Shown: positions 46,140 to 57,359 of the stretch, piece after piece
Position numbering within the stretch: position 1 is the first letter of the stretch
Layout: each line of letters opens with the position of its first letter
NCBI GenBank assembly: GCA_019914995.1
Contig: CM034145.1
Span: 992,001-1,056,000, forward strand
Length of the DNA stretch: 64,000 bases
Origin: Acanthochlamys bracteata
Lineage: Eukaryota > Streptophyta > Magnoliopsida > Pandanales > Velloziaceae
Direction of reading: 5' to 3'
Notes under the pieces: model-generated
Database searches by the model: none
Told to the model about the DNA's origin: nothing
What the model saw: only the letters and a program-made list of their open reading frames with translations
Made by a program: the position numbers and the translations under genes

Positions 46140-48722
46140 TTAGTTCGTATATGAGGCTGAGGTTTTTTCAGCTTGCTGAACGTTGTTCTCACGCTTGATG
46201 ACTTTAGGGTCATTCTTGTTCTTCTTACGGAGTTCTTCGATACTTGATATTGCCTTTGGCTTCAAATCCTGAAGATACAGTTTTTGCAAGGACCGAAGGG
46301 ATTCAATCCCTTTAACGTCATCCAGATTCCGGAGATTGCTTAGACGCAGTTGTTCCAACTTCTCAACAGATTTGTCATCAAACCTTAGAACATGCAGACT
46401 CTGGAGATTTACTAGCTCCAGTTTTTCCAACTTTTCAGCAGATTTGTCATCAAATCTTAGAACCTGGAGATCCCCCATATTCCACAAGCACAGACGCTTG
46501 AGTTTCAGAAACGCATGTTCTGTGAAATGGAGCTGATTCACTTTCAAGGCGTTATTAAGAGCGAGAGTTCCCAAGTTCTTTAGCTTACTGAGAATTGGCA
46601 GTGGATCCATCTCCAGTCTTGTCCATCCAAGATACAAATAGGTGAAATTTGGACTTTCGGCCAAGCAACTGACTAGAGATATGCATACTTGATTACTCAG
46701 CTTGCAATGCAGTTCAAGCCTCTGGAGGGGATTCAGTGCTCCATCTAGGTCTGAAAAGTTCAGATTCTCATTCTCATTAGTTGCAACAATCCTTAGCGAA
46801 GAGAGAAACACCAGTTTCTTTAGTGCAGCACAGAGACCCCGCCTCAAGTGGATGCTTTCAACTTTTGTTATTGTAAGAGTCCTTAGATGTGACAGTGTTG
46901 GAAGAGCTAACAGAAACTTATCATTTGCATTCATGCCATAAAGTGTCTGCAAGTCTTTTAGATCTTTGATACCATTCGGAGCTCTAACTCCAGTTAGAAA
47001 ATCAAATTCATCTGGTTTAGTAGATGGCACCCCTGCAAAGAAGTGACGTAGCTTCTTTAACTTGGCAACTTCATGTGGCAATTCAGTTATCCGAGTGAAG
47101 ACAATATCAAATGTTTGCAGATTTGCAAGCTTTCCTACACTTTTAGGGAGCTTCCGCACTTTTGTAGACCTTAAATTCAGGTATCGCAAGTTGAAAAGTT
47201 TTTCTATTTCATCTGGAAGCTTCTCCAGTCTACTCTTTTCTAAATCTAGGACTGTAAGATATTTGCAGCTGTGAATAAGCTGCAATGAAAAATCAGATGA
47301 AATGCCGCTCTCTGATGCCATGAAAGAGCGAAGGTTAGGAACATCAATGGTAGATCCGTTTTGCACATTACATTTATGCAAGCATAAGTGACGTGCTTCA
47401 CTATAATTCTTCAAGTTTTCTACCTTATCACAAAACATGCTGAATGATTCCCTTTTGGATTTAGCTGAAACTATAATATGCATAGCAGCATGCATCTTGA
47501 TTCTTTTAATTCTGCCAGCGGTGTTCCACTCCACAACTTGAAACATGCATCTGTCTGCCAGTTCAGTCAGGCACTGTTCTGCGACTTCCTCCAGCAAGCT
47601 CTGTCCTCTTTGCTCAATGAAGCCTTCTGCTACCAACAACCTGATCAATCTCTTCCTTCTGAATACGTGCTCCACCGGAAACATGCTACAGAAGAAGAGA
47701 CAGCTTTTAAGGTACTTGGGGAGATTCTTCAAGCTTTTATCAACTGCAAATTTTAGTGGTCTAAGGCTTCCGTTGTTTTTGAGGTGCCACTGAATTTCGT
47801 TAATGAAGCCTTCCCATACCTTCTCTTTCTTTTCCAACCGTGACAAAGCGTTGGCAACACACACAACTGCAAGAGGCAATCCTTCACACATTCTAATAAC
47901 TTTCTTTTCTACCTCTGCTAGTTCTAGGGGTAAGGGACCTCCTTGGGATGCCCTGCTGCGGAAGAGCTGCTTTGAATCATCTTCCTTCATAGGCTTAATT
48001 TCGATACGACAACTCTCCTGTGCTAGGTCTGCCACTCCCTTAAATTTTGTTGTGAAAATTATTCTACTGTCTGAATTATTGTGTGGAAAGGAACTCGAAA
48101 CATTATTAAAATCCTCAATTTCCTGTATACCATCTAGGATAATTAGGTACTTTTTTTCACCAAGAACTTTTAGGAGAAGCTCCGATGCAGATATTTTGTC
48201 ATCCTCCTGATCAGCTTCTTTCTTCTCATTTTTACGAATTTCTGTAACTATTAATCTCAGTAGTTCATCTGAGCTGCATCCTGGTGGAACTTCTACTAAT
48301 GCATGGGGATATTGCTTTTCCTCATTGACATATAGTTCGTGAACAAGAGCACTCTTACCTACTCCCATAGGACCCCAAATAGCAATGACTTCGCCGTAAC
48401 CATCTCCACGTAGCAGGCTATTCAGCTTATCCATGTATTCGCGATAATGCTCAGTTTGAAAACCACCCCTTTTTGGGTACATCAAGCTAATAGACTTTCC
48501 ACCATCCGTGGCCTGCTTGACCCAACGGTCTTTGACTTCTATAATATGGACAAGGTTATCCTCCAACACCTTAAGCCTTGAAGCAACAGAGTGTACCTCC
48601 AAAATAAATGTTGGTTTACCAACAATTTTACCCATGCAAGTCTTGAAGATTGTGAAAGATCCTTTCAAGCGTTTATCACCTAATAGATGGATAAACTCGT
48701 CAGCAATGTCCTCGAAAATTAC
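46140..48722 (-). CDS. NLR-3: RPM1-like NB-ARC-LRR protein, N-terminus removed
   Basis: This is the only long uninterrupted NLR frame here. Homology starts at EDIADEFIHLLGD near 48,720; a stop lies just upstream, and the first ATG in frame is at 48,635, giving about 831 residues. From that Met: P-loop GPMGVGKS about 88-95, kinase-2 LIILDG about 164-169, RNBS-B SRIIFTTKFKG, GLPL about 252-255, RNBS-D CLFFCSMFPVEHVF, MHA about 381-383 instead of MHD, LRRs about 445-800, and a Lys-rich tail. Roughly 85 coiled-coil residues found in NLR-1 and NLR-2 are gone, replaced by a LINE. The C-terminal LRR has a near-duplicate repeat (VLRFDDKSAEKLE / VLRFDDKSVEKLE). The original promoter is separated by 1.6 kb, so expression is doubtful. 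It is probably a 5'-truncated pseudogene with an intact remainder, or a CC-less NL protein. Confidence 0.85.
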   Translation of the reverse strand, partial: VIFEDIADEFIHLLGDKRLKGSFTIFKTCMGKIVGKPTFILEVHSVASRLKVLEDNLVHIIEVKDRWVKQATDGGKSISLMYPKRGGFQTEHYREYMDKLNSLLRGDGYGEVIAIWGPMGVGKSALVHELYVNEEKQYPHALVEVPPGCSSDELLRLIVTEIRKNEKKEADQEDDKISASELLLKVLGEKKYLIILDGIQEIEDFNNVSSSFPHNNSDSRIIFTTKFKGVADLAQESCRIEIKPMKEDDSKQLFRSRASQGGPLPLELAEVEKKVIRMCEGLPLAVVCVANALSRLEKKEKVWEGFINEIQWHLKNNGSLRPLKFAVDKSLKNLPKYLKSCLFFCSMFPVEHVFRRKRLIRLLVAEGFIEQRGQSLLEEVAEQCLTELADRCMFQVVEWNTAGRIKRIKMHAAMHIIVSAKSKRESFSMFCDKVENLKNYSEARHLCLHKCNVQNGSTIDVPNLRSFMASESGISSDFSLQLIHSCKYLTVLDLEKSRLEKLPDEIEKLFNLRYLNLRSTKVRKLPKSVGKLANLQTFDIVFTRITELPHEVAKLKKLRHFFAGVPSTKPDEFDFLTGVRAPNGIKDLKDLQTLYGMNANDKFLLALPTLSHLRTLTITKVESIHLRRGLCAALKKLVFLSSLRIVATNENENLNFSDLDGALNPLQRLELHCKLSNQVCISLVSCLAESPNFTYLYLGWTRLEMDPLPILSKLKNLGTLALNNALKVNQLHFTEHAFLKLKRLCLWNMGDLQVLRFDDKSAEKLEKLELVNLQSLHVLRFDDKSVEKLEQLRLSNLRNLDDVKGIESLRSLQKLYLQDLKPKAISSIEELRKKNKNDPKVIKRENNVQQAEKTSASYTN

Positions 48723-50336
48723 ATTCTCACTACCCGAATGGATAAGTCATCCTATTAGGATTGTAAGGTTTTGTAGAGATCTTAACTATGCAATATTTTT
48801 TAGTTTTTTTAGACACTATATGTATTTAGATACTACAGAAGAAGAGAAAGTTATTTATAAAATCCCACGTCAGGTAGAAAAAAAATATAAATATAAATCA
48901 AATTAGATTTATTAAGAAATAAGACTATTAAGTCAGCTTTGTAATAATGATATTGCAAATCAGAGGAAGACCTATTTTGATATATTATATAATGAAAAAC
49001 AAAATTTGGATATAAATGACTTATTGGATATTATTGTAGCTAAAAATATTAATTATATTAGAAAATTCCAATCGTTAGAAGTTAGGAAGAAAAGATAAGA
49101 TAAAATCATGGTCCTCATAAAATCCCAATCGAAGTAGGGAGGAACTTATATTAAGTGAGCATTATGCGACTAATAAAATTATTTAATATTATTTAAAATG
49201 AAAATATGCCAGAGAATAAAGGAGAAGTGTTATAACTCCTATGTATAAACATAATTGAGACATTTAGAATTGTACAAATTATATAGTGATTAAGCTTATG
49301 AGCTATACTACATATTATGAAGAGAGTTATCGAATATAAATTAAGAGGTAATTCAAAGATTTAGATAATTAGTTTTGTTTTAAGTTAAGATGTCATAAGA
49401 TCTATTATAAAAGCGATTTACTATTTCAGAAATTGATGAAAAATATAGAAAAGAATCAAGACCGACATATGATTTTTATAGTTTGTCTTAGTAATTGATG
49501 TACTCACTAAATAAATTCAAAGTTAGATACTGCGATATAATATTTACGATGACATAGTTTTACTTGATGAGACAAAAAAGAAATTAGATTACAGATCCGA
49601 ATGTTTGAGGAATACCCTGTAATATAAGGGTAATAAATTAAGCATTATTAATATGAATACATGAATTATCATTTTAGTAAAGTAGAAATAATGGTAACAC
49701 TATTATTGCTATAGAGAAATGTGATATTCCGCAAAATAATAATTTAAAATAGTCAAATTTGATTATCATAAGAAAGAACTCAACATATAATGTATAAGGT
49801 TAAAATAGGATGGATGAAACACCGACAAGTTACCAAAACTTTTTGTGATAAAAAATTTATTATAAAATTAAAAGTTAGTTTTGTAGAACATTATCAGAGC
49901 TGAATATTATATGATAATGAGTGCTGTGCTATTATAAAAAGATATTCATAAAGTAAATATAGCTAAAATTAAAATGTTTAGATAGATTTGTGGGTATACT
50001 AGAATAGACTGAATATAGAATGAGAATATAAGTCAATTAGCAATTATTGTACCCAAAAAAAGTAAGTTAAGAAAAGATAAAATTATGTAATTAGAACATG
50101 TATTGTAGAGATCTAAAGATGTCGCAATATCTAAAGGTGATGTGATTTCAGTAGAACACATTAGATGAGGAAGGAAATACTAACCTTAACAAGGCTTATG
50201 GTAATGGCGAATGGTTTGAAAGAATTAGCTTTTTCTGCTGAATCTGGTATATAATTAATCGGAATAGAAAAACGAATTCATATAACTAGCCACACTTGAG
50301 TAGGATAAAGGTTTAAGTTGTTGTTATTGTTATCTA
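48723..50336 (+). mobile_element. Decayed LINE (non-LTR retrotransposon) that truncated NLR-3
   Basis: Plus-strand translation shows LINE reverse-transcriptase remnants: a stretch AYFDKLFNE-like near 48,985, DDIVLLDETKKKL at about 49,548-49,590, VKIGWMKHRQ near 49,800, then FCDKKFIIKLK, LYDNECC and a WVY-NRLN end region. It finishes with a GTTGTTGTTATTGTTATC tail at about 50,318-50,335, typical of this plant LINE type. Stops are frequent. On the right, NLR upstream sequence resumes at 50,337 (GATTGAGCATCTTAC, as at 39,855). On the left it meets the NLR-3 codons at 48,722. About 430 bp of NLR sequence present in NLR-2 is missing between these points. Confidence 0.82.
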
Positions 50337-52060
50337 GAGATTGAGCATCTTACTATCTATGAAAAGGAGGAATGAGAAACTCAATTTTTGTGTTTTATCT
50401 AAGATAACATATTTGGTTTAATGTTGGTATCCTAAAAGGCATCGACAGAAACCTCTCCCTGCATGAGTTGTTTCTTTTAAACTTTATCTTCACTCCATAG
50501 TTTAGAGTTACGCTAATTTGATTTGGGTATTTTCAGAGACTTGGCTGTTGAAAAATGCTTAATAAATGATCGAGCTCGTACATATGCATAATAAGTATAA
50601 GTGCAAATATAGACGGGTCGGTTGACCCGATCTTATTTTAGTACTCGGGCCAGATAAGCCCGACCCGATTTTATTTTCTATGGTCTGATTCGATTTCATT
50701 TTCTATAATCTAATTATTCAATTTATCTTTTTATTTTATATAATAAATAAATATTAAATATTTTTTATTATTTAAAAATATTTTTAAATTTAAAATTGAC
50801 TAAATAATTGTCAATATTAACCGGTCAATATTAATAATATCCGAACGGACGGACCTATAAAATCAACCTGATCCTATCATTGTTCATCAAGCTGAACGGG
50901 CCAAGATTCAGGCCTGTCTTTTTAGCTCGGTATATATTTTTGCTATGGTAACAAGGTCTAAAGAAAAACCACCATAGAACCTAGAACTAATTAACAGAAA
51001 GGACAAGATTCTGTTTGGATGAGGCGAAGGATGATAACAAAAAATGGAATAAGTATCTATAATTTCTAGTTACCAAATCATAATAAACGCGTCAATTGTC
51101 TTTTTCAAAAAAAATATAACACTTAAAGTGCCGTGTAGGTGATATGCACAATACACTGCTAGAAAGTGTTCATTTTCGGTTTGCGGTAAGCACTTCCCAG
51201 CATTCATCACAGAGAAGAAATTGCAAAAGCGTTTATGGAATAACAATGATAAATAAAAATATAATAATTTCATGAATATTGCGGTCAAGGATATTATTCT
51301 AAATAAGCACAACAAAAGACATCAAATATTAGGTGTATGTGTATTCCTGCGTTTGGCATTCGATTAAAAAAAATAATTTTTAAAATTTTCAGTTGACATA
51401 TTTTAATATATTTTTTATAAATATTTAAAAAATTTATTTAAAATTTTAAAAAATATTAAAAAAAATTTCGTAATAAAATTTATTTATTATTTTTTAGATA
51501 AAAAACTTATTTTAAAAATAATAAAATATTTTCTGTTAAAAATTTTATTTCAATAATAATTTTAAACATTCAGTAGATAAATAACGACATTTTTTTAGAG
51601 CGTCTGATATTTCATTCTAAAAAAAAATAATTTTTTCCACTTTTAATTTATATTTTTTATAAATATGTAGAGAATTTATTTAAAAATTTAAAAAGTATAA
51701 AAATTTTTTATAATAAATTTTTTTATTATTTATTATAGATCTTACTAAATAGCAAAAAACTAAAGTTTTGCTTAAATAAATTGAACAACACTGAAATAAC
51801 TCTTTTAGGTTTCTCCTATTCACGACTTAATAGAAAATAGCAAAGATAAAAGAGAAGAAGTAAAGCATCCATCAAATTTTTAGTTGTAATTTTCACACAA
51901 AATAAACGACGTAAATGCAAGAATAAAGAATCTTTTAGATCTACATTGTTAACACCAAACAAACAAATTTTGAGAAATGTGAACGGATCCATGAAATACC
52001 TCTGTGATTATTGATCCTATAAGTGAGAAAGTTGATGAAAGTTCTTTTGGCTCTTCATAT
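50337..52060 (-). promoter_or_regulatory. NLR-3 original upstream region, interrupted by an insertion
   Basis: Similar to 39,855-40,790 upstream of NLR-2 in matching order. It is broken by about 355 bp at 50,590-50,945 that carry GGGTCGGTTGACCCGATC-like palindromic stretches and are probably another non-autonomous transposon. AT-rich MITE-like segments occupy 51,345-51,740. Because the LINE sits between this region and NLR-3, it no longer adjoins a complete NLR start. Confidence 0.5.
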
Positions 52061-52361
52061 TTGTAGTGTCTAACTGAAGCTTTGGAGAAAGTTTGCTATT
52101 TTTTTGTTTTTATAGTCAGAAGCATTCACACAGTGAAGTCACCGTTCTAATGAATCGTTTTCTTTGGAGTAAGAAGGCTAGATTCTAATAAATTCTAACG
52201 GCTCTACCGAACATGTGCTCAGTCATTATTAATCAAGTCAACTCTAATTTCATAATTTTCATTACGTTACTAGTTTTATTATGTAAGTCAACTCTAATTT
52301 CATTACGATTACTAACCTTGTTCATTATTATGCAAGTCAACTCTCATATGTGGGATAAGGT

Positions 52362-52620
52362 ATTCAGAATGCGTTTGAAATTGCTTATCAAATAAAACTT
52401 TTCTAAAATAGAAGATATTTTTATTCTTTTTTAAAATAAACTCTATTTTTTTTATTTTTAAAAATATAATAAAAATATACAATAAAAAAATTTTATTATG
52501 TAAAATTTTTCTACACTATCTAAATTTTTAAAAAAATTTTCTAAATACTTATAAAATATATATTAAAAAATATAAAATTAAAAAATAATTTTTGAAACGT
52601 GATGCCAAACGTGCTCACAA
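52362..52620. mobile_element. MITE of the TGCGTTTG family
   Basis: It runs from AATGCGTTTGAAATTGC to GCCAAACGTGCTC and has the same A/T-run body order as 43,979-44,237. A right half of the same family lies at 60,825-60,960 (ending CCCAAACGCGCTC). Less defined relatives occur at 53,100-53,340, 53,370-53,590, 53,940-54,470, 55,930-56,120, 56,390-56,640, 56,690-57,100, 58,400-58,560, 61,960-62,070 and 62,620-62,800. Confidence 0.55.
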
Positions 52621-53609
52621 CTCACCAGCAAAAAGTGATAGTTTATAAAGTACTTCAGCGGATTAATAAGAAATATTATTATTTTTTTATAAATTTTTTT
52701 ATTTTTATTTTAATAATTATAAAATCTTATAATTAAAATTTATATTTTTTAGTTTAAAATATTATATAAAATATTATAAAATTAAAATATAATTTCGAAC
52801 ACCACATTTAGCTCACCAGCAAATAAGCGATAGTTTATAAAGTACTTCAGACGATATTTAATTTCTCATTTGTATAAGAAACTCGATGTTTAGTGATGCC
52901 TATAGTTTGCAAGTTGGTCAGATCGAATCTCAGAATTATAAAAGCCATATAAAGTCGACACAAATAATTGAAGCTATATTTATATTGACTCAGAAAAGGT
53001 ATAATTAAAACCGAACTACTTATTTTATAAAAAAATTTACAATTTTAACACAAATAATAAATTCTATTCGAATTCAAGTGTTTTTGCCAGAATTTTAGGA
53101 TGCGTTGGCTAAGCTTAGTGAAACTTTTCAAAAGTTTTTTTATTTTATTTTTTTAATAAAATTTTTATAAATTATAAAATTTATTTAAAAAATTAAAAAT
53201 ATAACAAAATTTATATTATAAATTATTATTATTACTTTTTAATTATTTTTTAAATAAGAATAATCATATTTAAATTAGAATTAAAATATTATTTTTATTT
53301 TTAAAAAAATATTTTATAAGTATTTCGAAACAAACTCTTAATTAGATGCTAACTATTGAAAAAAATTTCTGAATATTTGAATGTGCTTATTAAAAAAGAA
53401 TTTTATAAAAAAAAAAATATTTTAAAAATTTTTTAAAATAAGTTTTATTTTTTTTTTAAAAATAATAAAAATTATTCTAATGCAATTTTTTATATTTTTT
53501 AAAAAGTTTTAAAAATTTTATAAAATATTTTAAAAATTTTAATGAGAAATATGAAATAAAAAATTAACGAAGAAAAGTTCGTCCGAAACATGTACTTCAA
53601 CGTGAACAT

Positions 53610-53860
53610 GTACACATGACATGTTACCTACCTATGTTTATGTTTAGTATTACTAAATCTCACATCTTGATAACCAAATTTATCAAATAACAAGCAATTT
53701 AGCTTCTTAAGACAAGCACTTTAAGCCAATCAGAGATCAGCATAATAAAGAAAGACTCAAATATTTTAACACAAGCAAACAAAAGAAAAACTATAATTTC
53801 TTGGAGGATTCTTTTTAAAAAAATAATAACATGATTTCCACCGACTCACTTGAATATTAT
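53610..53860. repeat. Peptide-gene upstream module Y, copy 1
   Basis: It contains AAATCTCACATCTTGAT, ACAAGCAATTTAGCTTCTT, CAGCATAATAAAGAAAGAC and CCACCGACTCACTTGAAT in order. The module recurs at 55,040-55,185 (partial, before peptide gene 1), 58,236-58,297 and 58,806-58,970 (before gene 2) and 61,635-61,895 (before gene 3). Copy 1 is about 1.5 kb upstream of gene 1. It is inferred to be the distal promoter of the family, duplicated with it. Confidence 0.6.
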
Positions 53861-55039
53861 TTTTTATATGAGGTCATTTTCTTCATCTCCAGAAAAAAAT
53901 AACTAAATGAAATATTATTATTTTTGCCCTTTTTTGAGTTATAAGTTTTATTATTGGAAGTGCTTTAAACAATATTTTCTAAAATAAAAGATAATTTTAG
54001 AAATTTTTTTAAAATAATTTTTTAAAATAAATTTTTAAATTTAAAAATTAAGTAATAATAAGATCTTATTATTAGTAACAAAATTTTTCTATATTTTTAA
54101 GCTTTTAATAAGATTTTATTTTGTAAATTCTTTTATACTTTTTAAAATTTTTTAAAAAGTTTTATATTAAATAAAATAAGTAAAATTTAAAGTAAAAATG
54201 AATTGAAAAGTTTAGCTGAACAACACCTTAAAGAAATATTTGAAAATGCTTTTAAAAAAATTTTAATAAAAAATATTTTTATTTTTTCAAATATGAGCTT
54301 TATTTTTATTTTTAAATAATAATAAGTATATAACAAAATTTTACGACATAATTTTTTTTATATATTCTAAATTTAAATAAATTTTATATAATAATATAAA
54401 ATTTTATAAAAAATATAAAATAAAAATTAGAATCAAAGTTAGTAAAAAGTCACCGCAAAACAGCATCTAACGGCTCTACCAAACACACGCTAAATCAATA
54501 TTATGCAAGTCAACCTCTAATTTAGTACTAATTTTGTTCATTTGTGTTGCTCTAATCAAACATAAAATGTTAACTTCCTTTCCAATAAAATATGTGAAGC
54601 ACCTATAGGTTGGGCGATTAAGGTATTCAACTCACCAACAACAACGACAGTTTATAAAGTACTCCGGCCAATATTAATATCTCATTTGCATAAGAAAGTC
54701 AATGTTTAGTGATCCCTATAGTTTGCAAGTTGGTCAGATCGGATCTTAATTTTGTAATAAGTCATATATAGTCGATCAAAAAATTGATTCTATGTTATAT
54801 TGACACATAGAAGTTGTAAGAACTACATGTTATATATATAAAAAAATTTATATGATTTTAACACAAACAATGAATTTTATTTAAATTTATTTATTTATTT
54901 ACTTAATATTAATTTTTTTTTTTTTTGTCAAAAATTCTAATCGAATGTGCAAATTGAACGAGTTCAAAAGTTAGAGCCAGACTTGGTCCACGAATATAAA
55001 TTATGAGATGCCAAGTAGCGAGGGAAATTCCAATGTAGA

Positions 55040-55185
55040 CAGTACTGTACATGTTAACTACCTTCGTTTAATATTAAAAAATCTCACATTTTGATCACCG
55101 AATTAATCAAATAACAAGCAATTTACGCCACTTTATCGATCAGCATAATGGGTGGACCTAAATATTTAAATTTGGGTTTACAAAA
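55040..55185. repeat. Peptide-gene upstream module Y, copy 2 (partial)
   Basis: It keeps the CAGTACTGTACATGT block, the TCTCACATTTTGATCACCGA block, ACAAGCAATTTA and GATCAGCATAAT, then diverges. It lies directly upstream of peptide gene 1. Confidence 0.5.
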
Positions 55186-55265
55186 GACTTTCAGGTTTAA
55201 AAAAATATTGAATTAAGTGCTCCTTTCATTGATGCATGCATCACCTTCATTCCGAACTTCTTGTT

Positions 55266-55325
55266 CATAAATAAGCATCACTTCTCGATTCATTGCATTG
55301 CTCTTTTGGTTGAGGCAACCGCAAA
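55266..55325 (+). promoter_or_regulatory. Core promoter and 5' leader of peptide gene 1
   Basis: A TATA-like CATAAATAAG at 55,266 is followed by a leader almost identical to that of gene 2 (ATTCATTGCATTGCTC, then TTGGTTGAGGCAACCGCAAA directly before ATG). The stretch ACATCACCTTCATTC / GCATCACCTTCATTC upstream is also shared. Confidence 0.6.
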
Positions 55326-55675
55326 ATGGCTCCGCAGAGAAGGCTCTCTCTGGTTTTGCTTATGGTCATCTGCACCCTCTGCAGCTTCTTCAACTTGGCT
55401 TACTCCATGGGGAGGGTAGGTCAGGGCGGGGGGGGCGGGGGGGGGGCTTCATAGACATCCTTTCTGATATGGCAACTGGGGCTAGCTGCACTGGCTACAA
55501 TGGCGGCACCAACGACAACGATGATTCTTCAGGACAAGGATATGGCTGGGGCACCTGGTTTATCCGAAGTGACCTTTCATACCAAAACTTACCAAAGAGC
55601 CACCATGCGTGCACCATCATGTATTTGTGTACTGCTTTATGTTTCTTGTTCACACGTTTGTTCGTTCAAGCTTAG
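55326..55675 (+). pseudogene. Small secreted peptide gene 1, frameshifted in a G tract
   Basis: The ATG at 55,326 opens MAPQRRLSLVLLM and a signal peptide core VICTLCSFFNLAYS, almost identical to gene 2. The frame then enters a GC-rich run (55,424-55,446) and stops at 55,452-55,454 after 42 residues. Directly after the run, another frame carries the family's mature region, CTGYNGGTNDNDDSSGQGY then GWGTW, continuing to a TAG-equivalent stop at 55,675 because the family stop codon is lost. A length change in the G run explains both observations. The 3' UTR (55,600-55,830) holds two successive poly(A)-type blocks (AATAAGGTGG, AATAACGTGG), a local tandem duplication. The function is unknown; the gene is either a recent pseudogene or an assembly error in the homopolymer. 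Confidence 0.65.
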
Positions 55676-57149
55676 AGACTTGAAAACCTGTTTCGTATCC
55701 ATTCATATTAGTGTACTTCTAAGGATGATGATGTTTTTCCTTTTGTAATCAATAAGGTGGTTCACATTAATTTAGTTTGCTTCTGGTATGATGATGTTTT
55801 TCATTTTGTAATAAATAACGTGGTTTATCTACATGCATTGTGATAGATGACTTGAAAACCTGTTAGAAAATGCTTCTGATTCTCTTCAAGCCACCAGAGG
55901 CATGCGGTAAAAGCTCAAGAGCAAGTTACGGGATGCTTTAAAGTGCAAATGAAATAAAATTTTTTAAAATAAAAAATTTTTTTTAATTGAGTTTTATTTT
56001 TTTAATTTTAAAATAAAAAATTAGCATAACTAATTACAATGGAAATTTGTTTAGTTTATAAATTTTAAAATAAATTTTATATAATATTATAAAAAATTAT
56101 TATAAATATATAATATTTTTATCAAATAGAATATGGGAAAGAAGCTCTTCAAAACATCCGCACGCCTTTGGATAAGCTTTGCTTTCTATAGCTAAATATG
56201 TTCAAAGAAAAGTTTATCCATATATCATACTGGAATTAACATATATAAAAGTTGATATTGCTTTGATGAACAACTAAGCTAATCCCAAAATATACAAACT
56301 TTCTGTGTGAATAGTTTTTGTTTTTTTAGAAATTATCTTGCAAGCTACAATCTTATAAATTCTAACGTGCGTCATTATGGTGCATGTCCACTCTGGAAGC
56401 GTCCAAAATATTTTTAAAATAAAATTTTTTAAAACATAAAATATTTTTTAAAAAAATAAGTTATATATTTTTTTTCTGAAGTAACAAAAAAATTAAATAA
56501 TAAAAAATTTTATTATGTAGAATTTTTTTATACTTTTTAAATTTTTAAATAATTTTCTTAAATATTATAAAAAATAAATTAATAAATATAAAATATAAAA
56601 TTATTTTCTATAAAAGCAATGCCAAACAATTTCTAATTTCGTTACTAAGTTTGTTCATCTGTTTGCTCTCAACAAATATAACGAGACATTTAGGTACTAC
56701 TGAAAAAGAAAAATTTAATGAAATATATTTTAAATTTTCAAAAGACAAATTTTACTTTTTTATTTAAAAAATAATAATAATAATAAATTATATAAAATAT
56801 TTATACTTTTTAAATCTTTAAAAAATTATATAAAAACATTCTATAAGATTTGTTAAAATATGAAATAAAAAATTATAACGAAAAGAGCTTATAAGTAACG
56901 TCAAATAATTTCTAACTTTCGTTAGGATTGCTCATGAAAATTATTATTCCTATAAAAATTATTTCAAGAATAAATTTTATTTTTTAACTTAAAAAATTTA
57001 AAAGTTATATATACAATAATTTAATAATGTATACTTTATTTACATTTAACATATTTGAAAAATAATTTAAATATAAAAAATTTTCAAAAATATAAAAATA
57101 GAAAGGAGATGAAGCAGGCACAAAAGGAGAATTAGTTTTTAATAAAACA

Positions 57150-57330
57150 TATGTTAACTCCAGCTAGCCGATATTTAATTTCTCGTTCGCATAAGAGAGT
57201 CAGTGTTTAGTGATCGCTATAATTGCAAGTTGGTTTGATCCGATCTCAATTTTCTAAAAGTCATACTCGACCCAAAAAGTTGAAACTATAACTGACTCAT
57301 AAAAGTAAGAGCGACAATACATGATCCAAT
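57150..57330. repeat. Repeat module X of the peptide region
   Basis: The module reads TATTTAATTTCTC, GCATAAGA, GTCAGTGTTTAGTGATCGC and GCAAGTTGGTTTGATC. Other copies lie at 52,840-52,990, 54,640-54,790, 58,600-58,700 and 60,660-60,780. The copies mark the segmental duplications that generated the peptide genes. No gene is inside it. Confidence 0.5.
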
Positions 57331-57359
57331 TTAAAAATACGTTCTAAAATCGATCCATT

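Noticed and set aside
46336..48906. Several plus-strand frames of 66-135 codons inside NLR-3
   Set aside because: They are antisense shadows of the NLR-3 coding sequence.
55298..55675. A 125-codon frame over peptide gene 1 as a single protein
   Set aside because: Its N-terminal half is out of frame with the signal peptide conserved in genes 2 and 3; only the part after the G tract is family-like.
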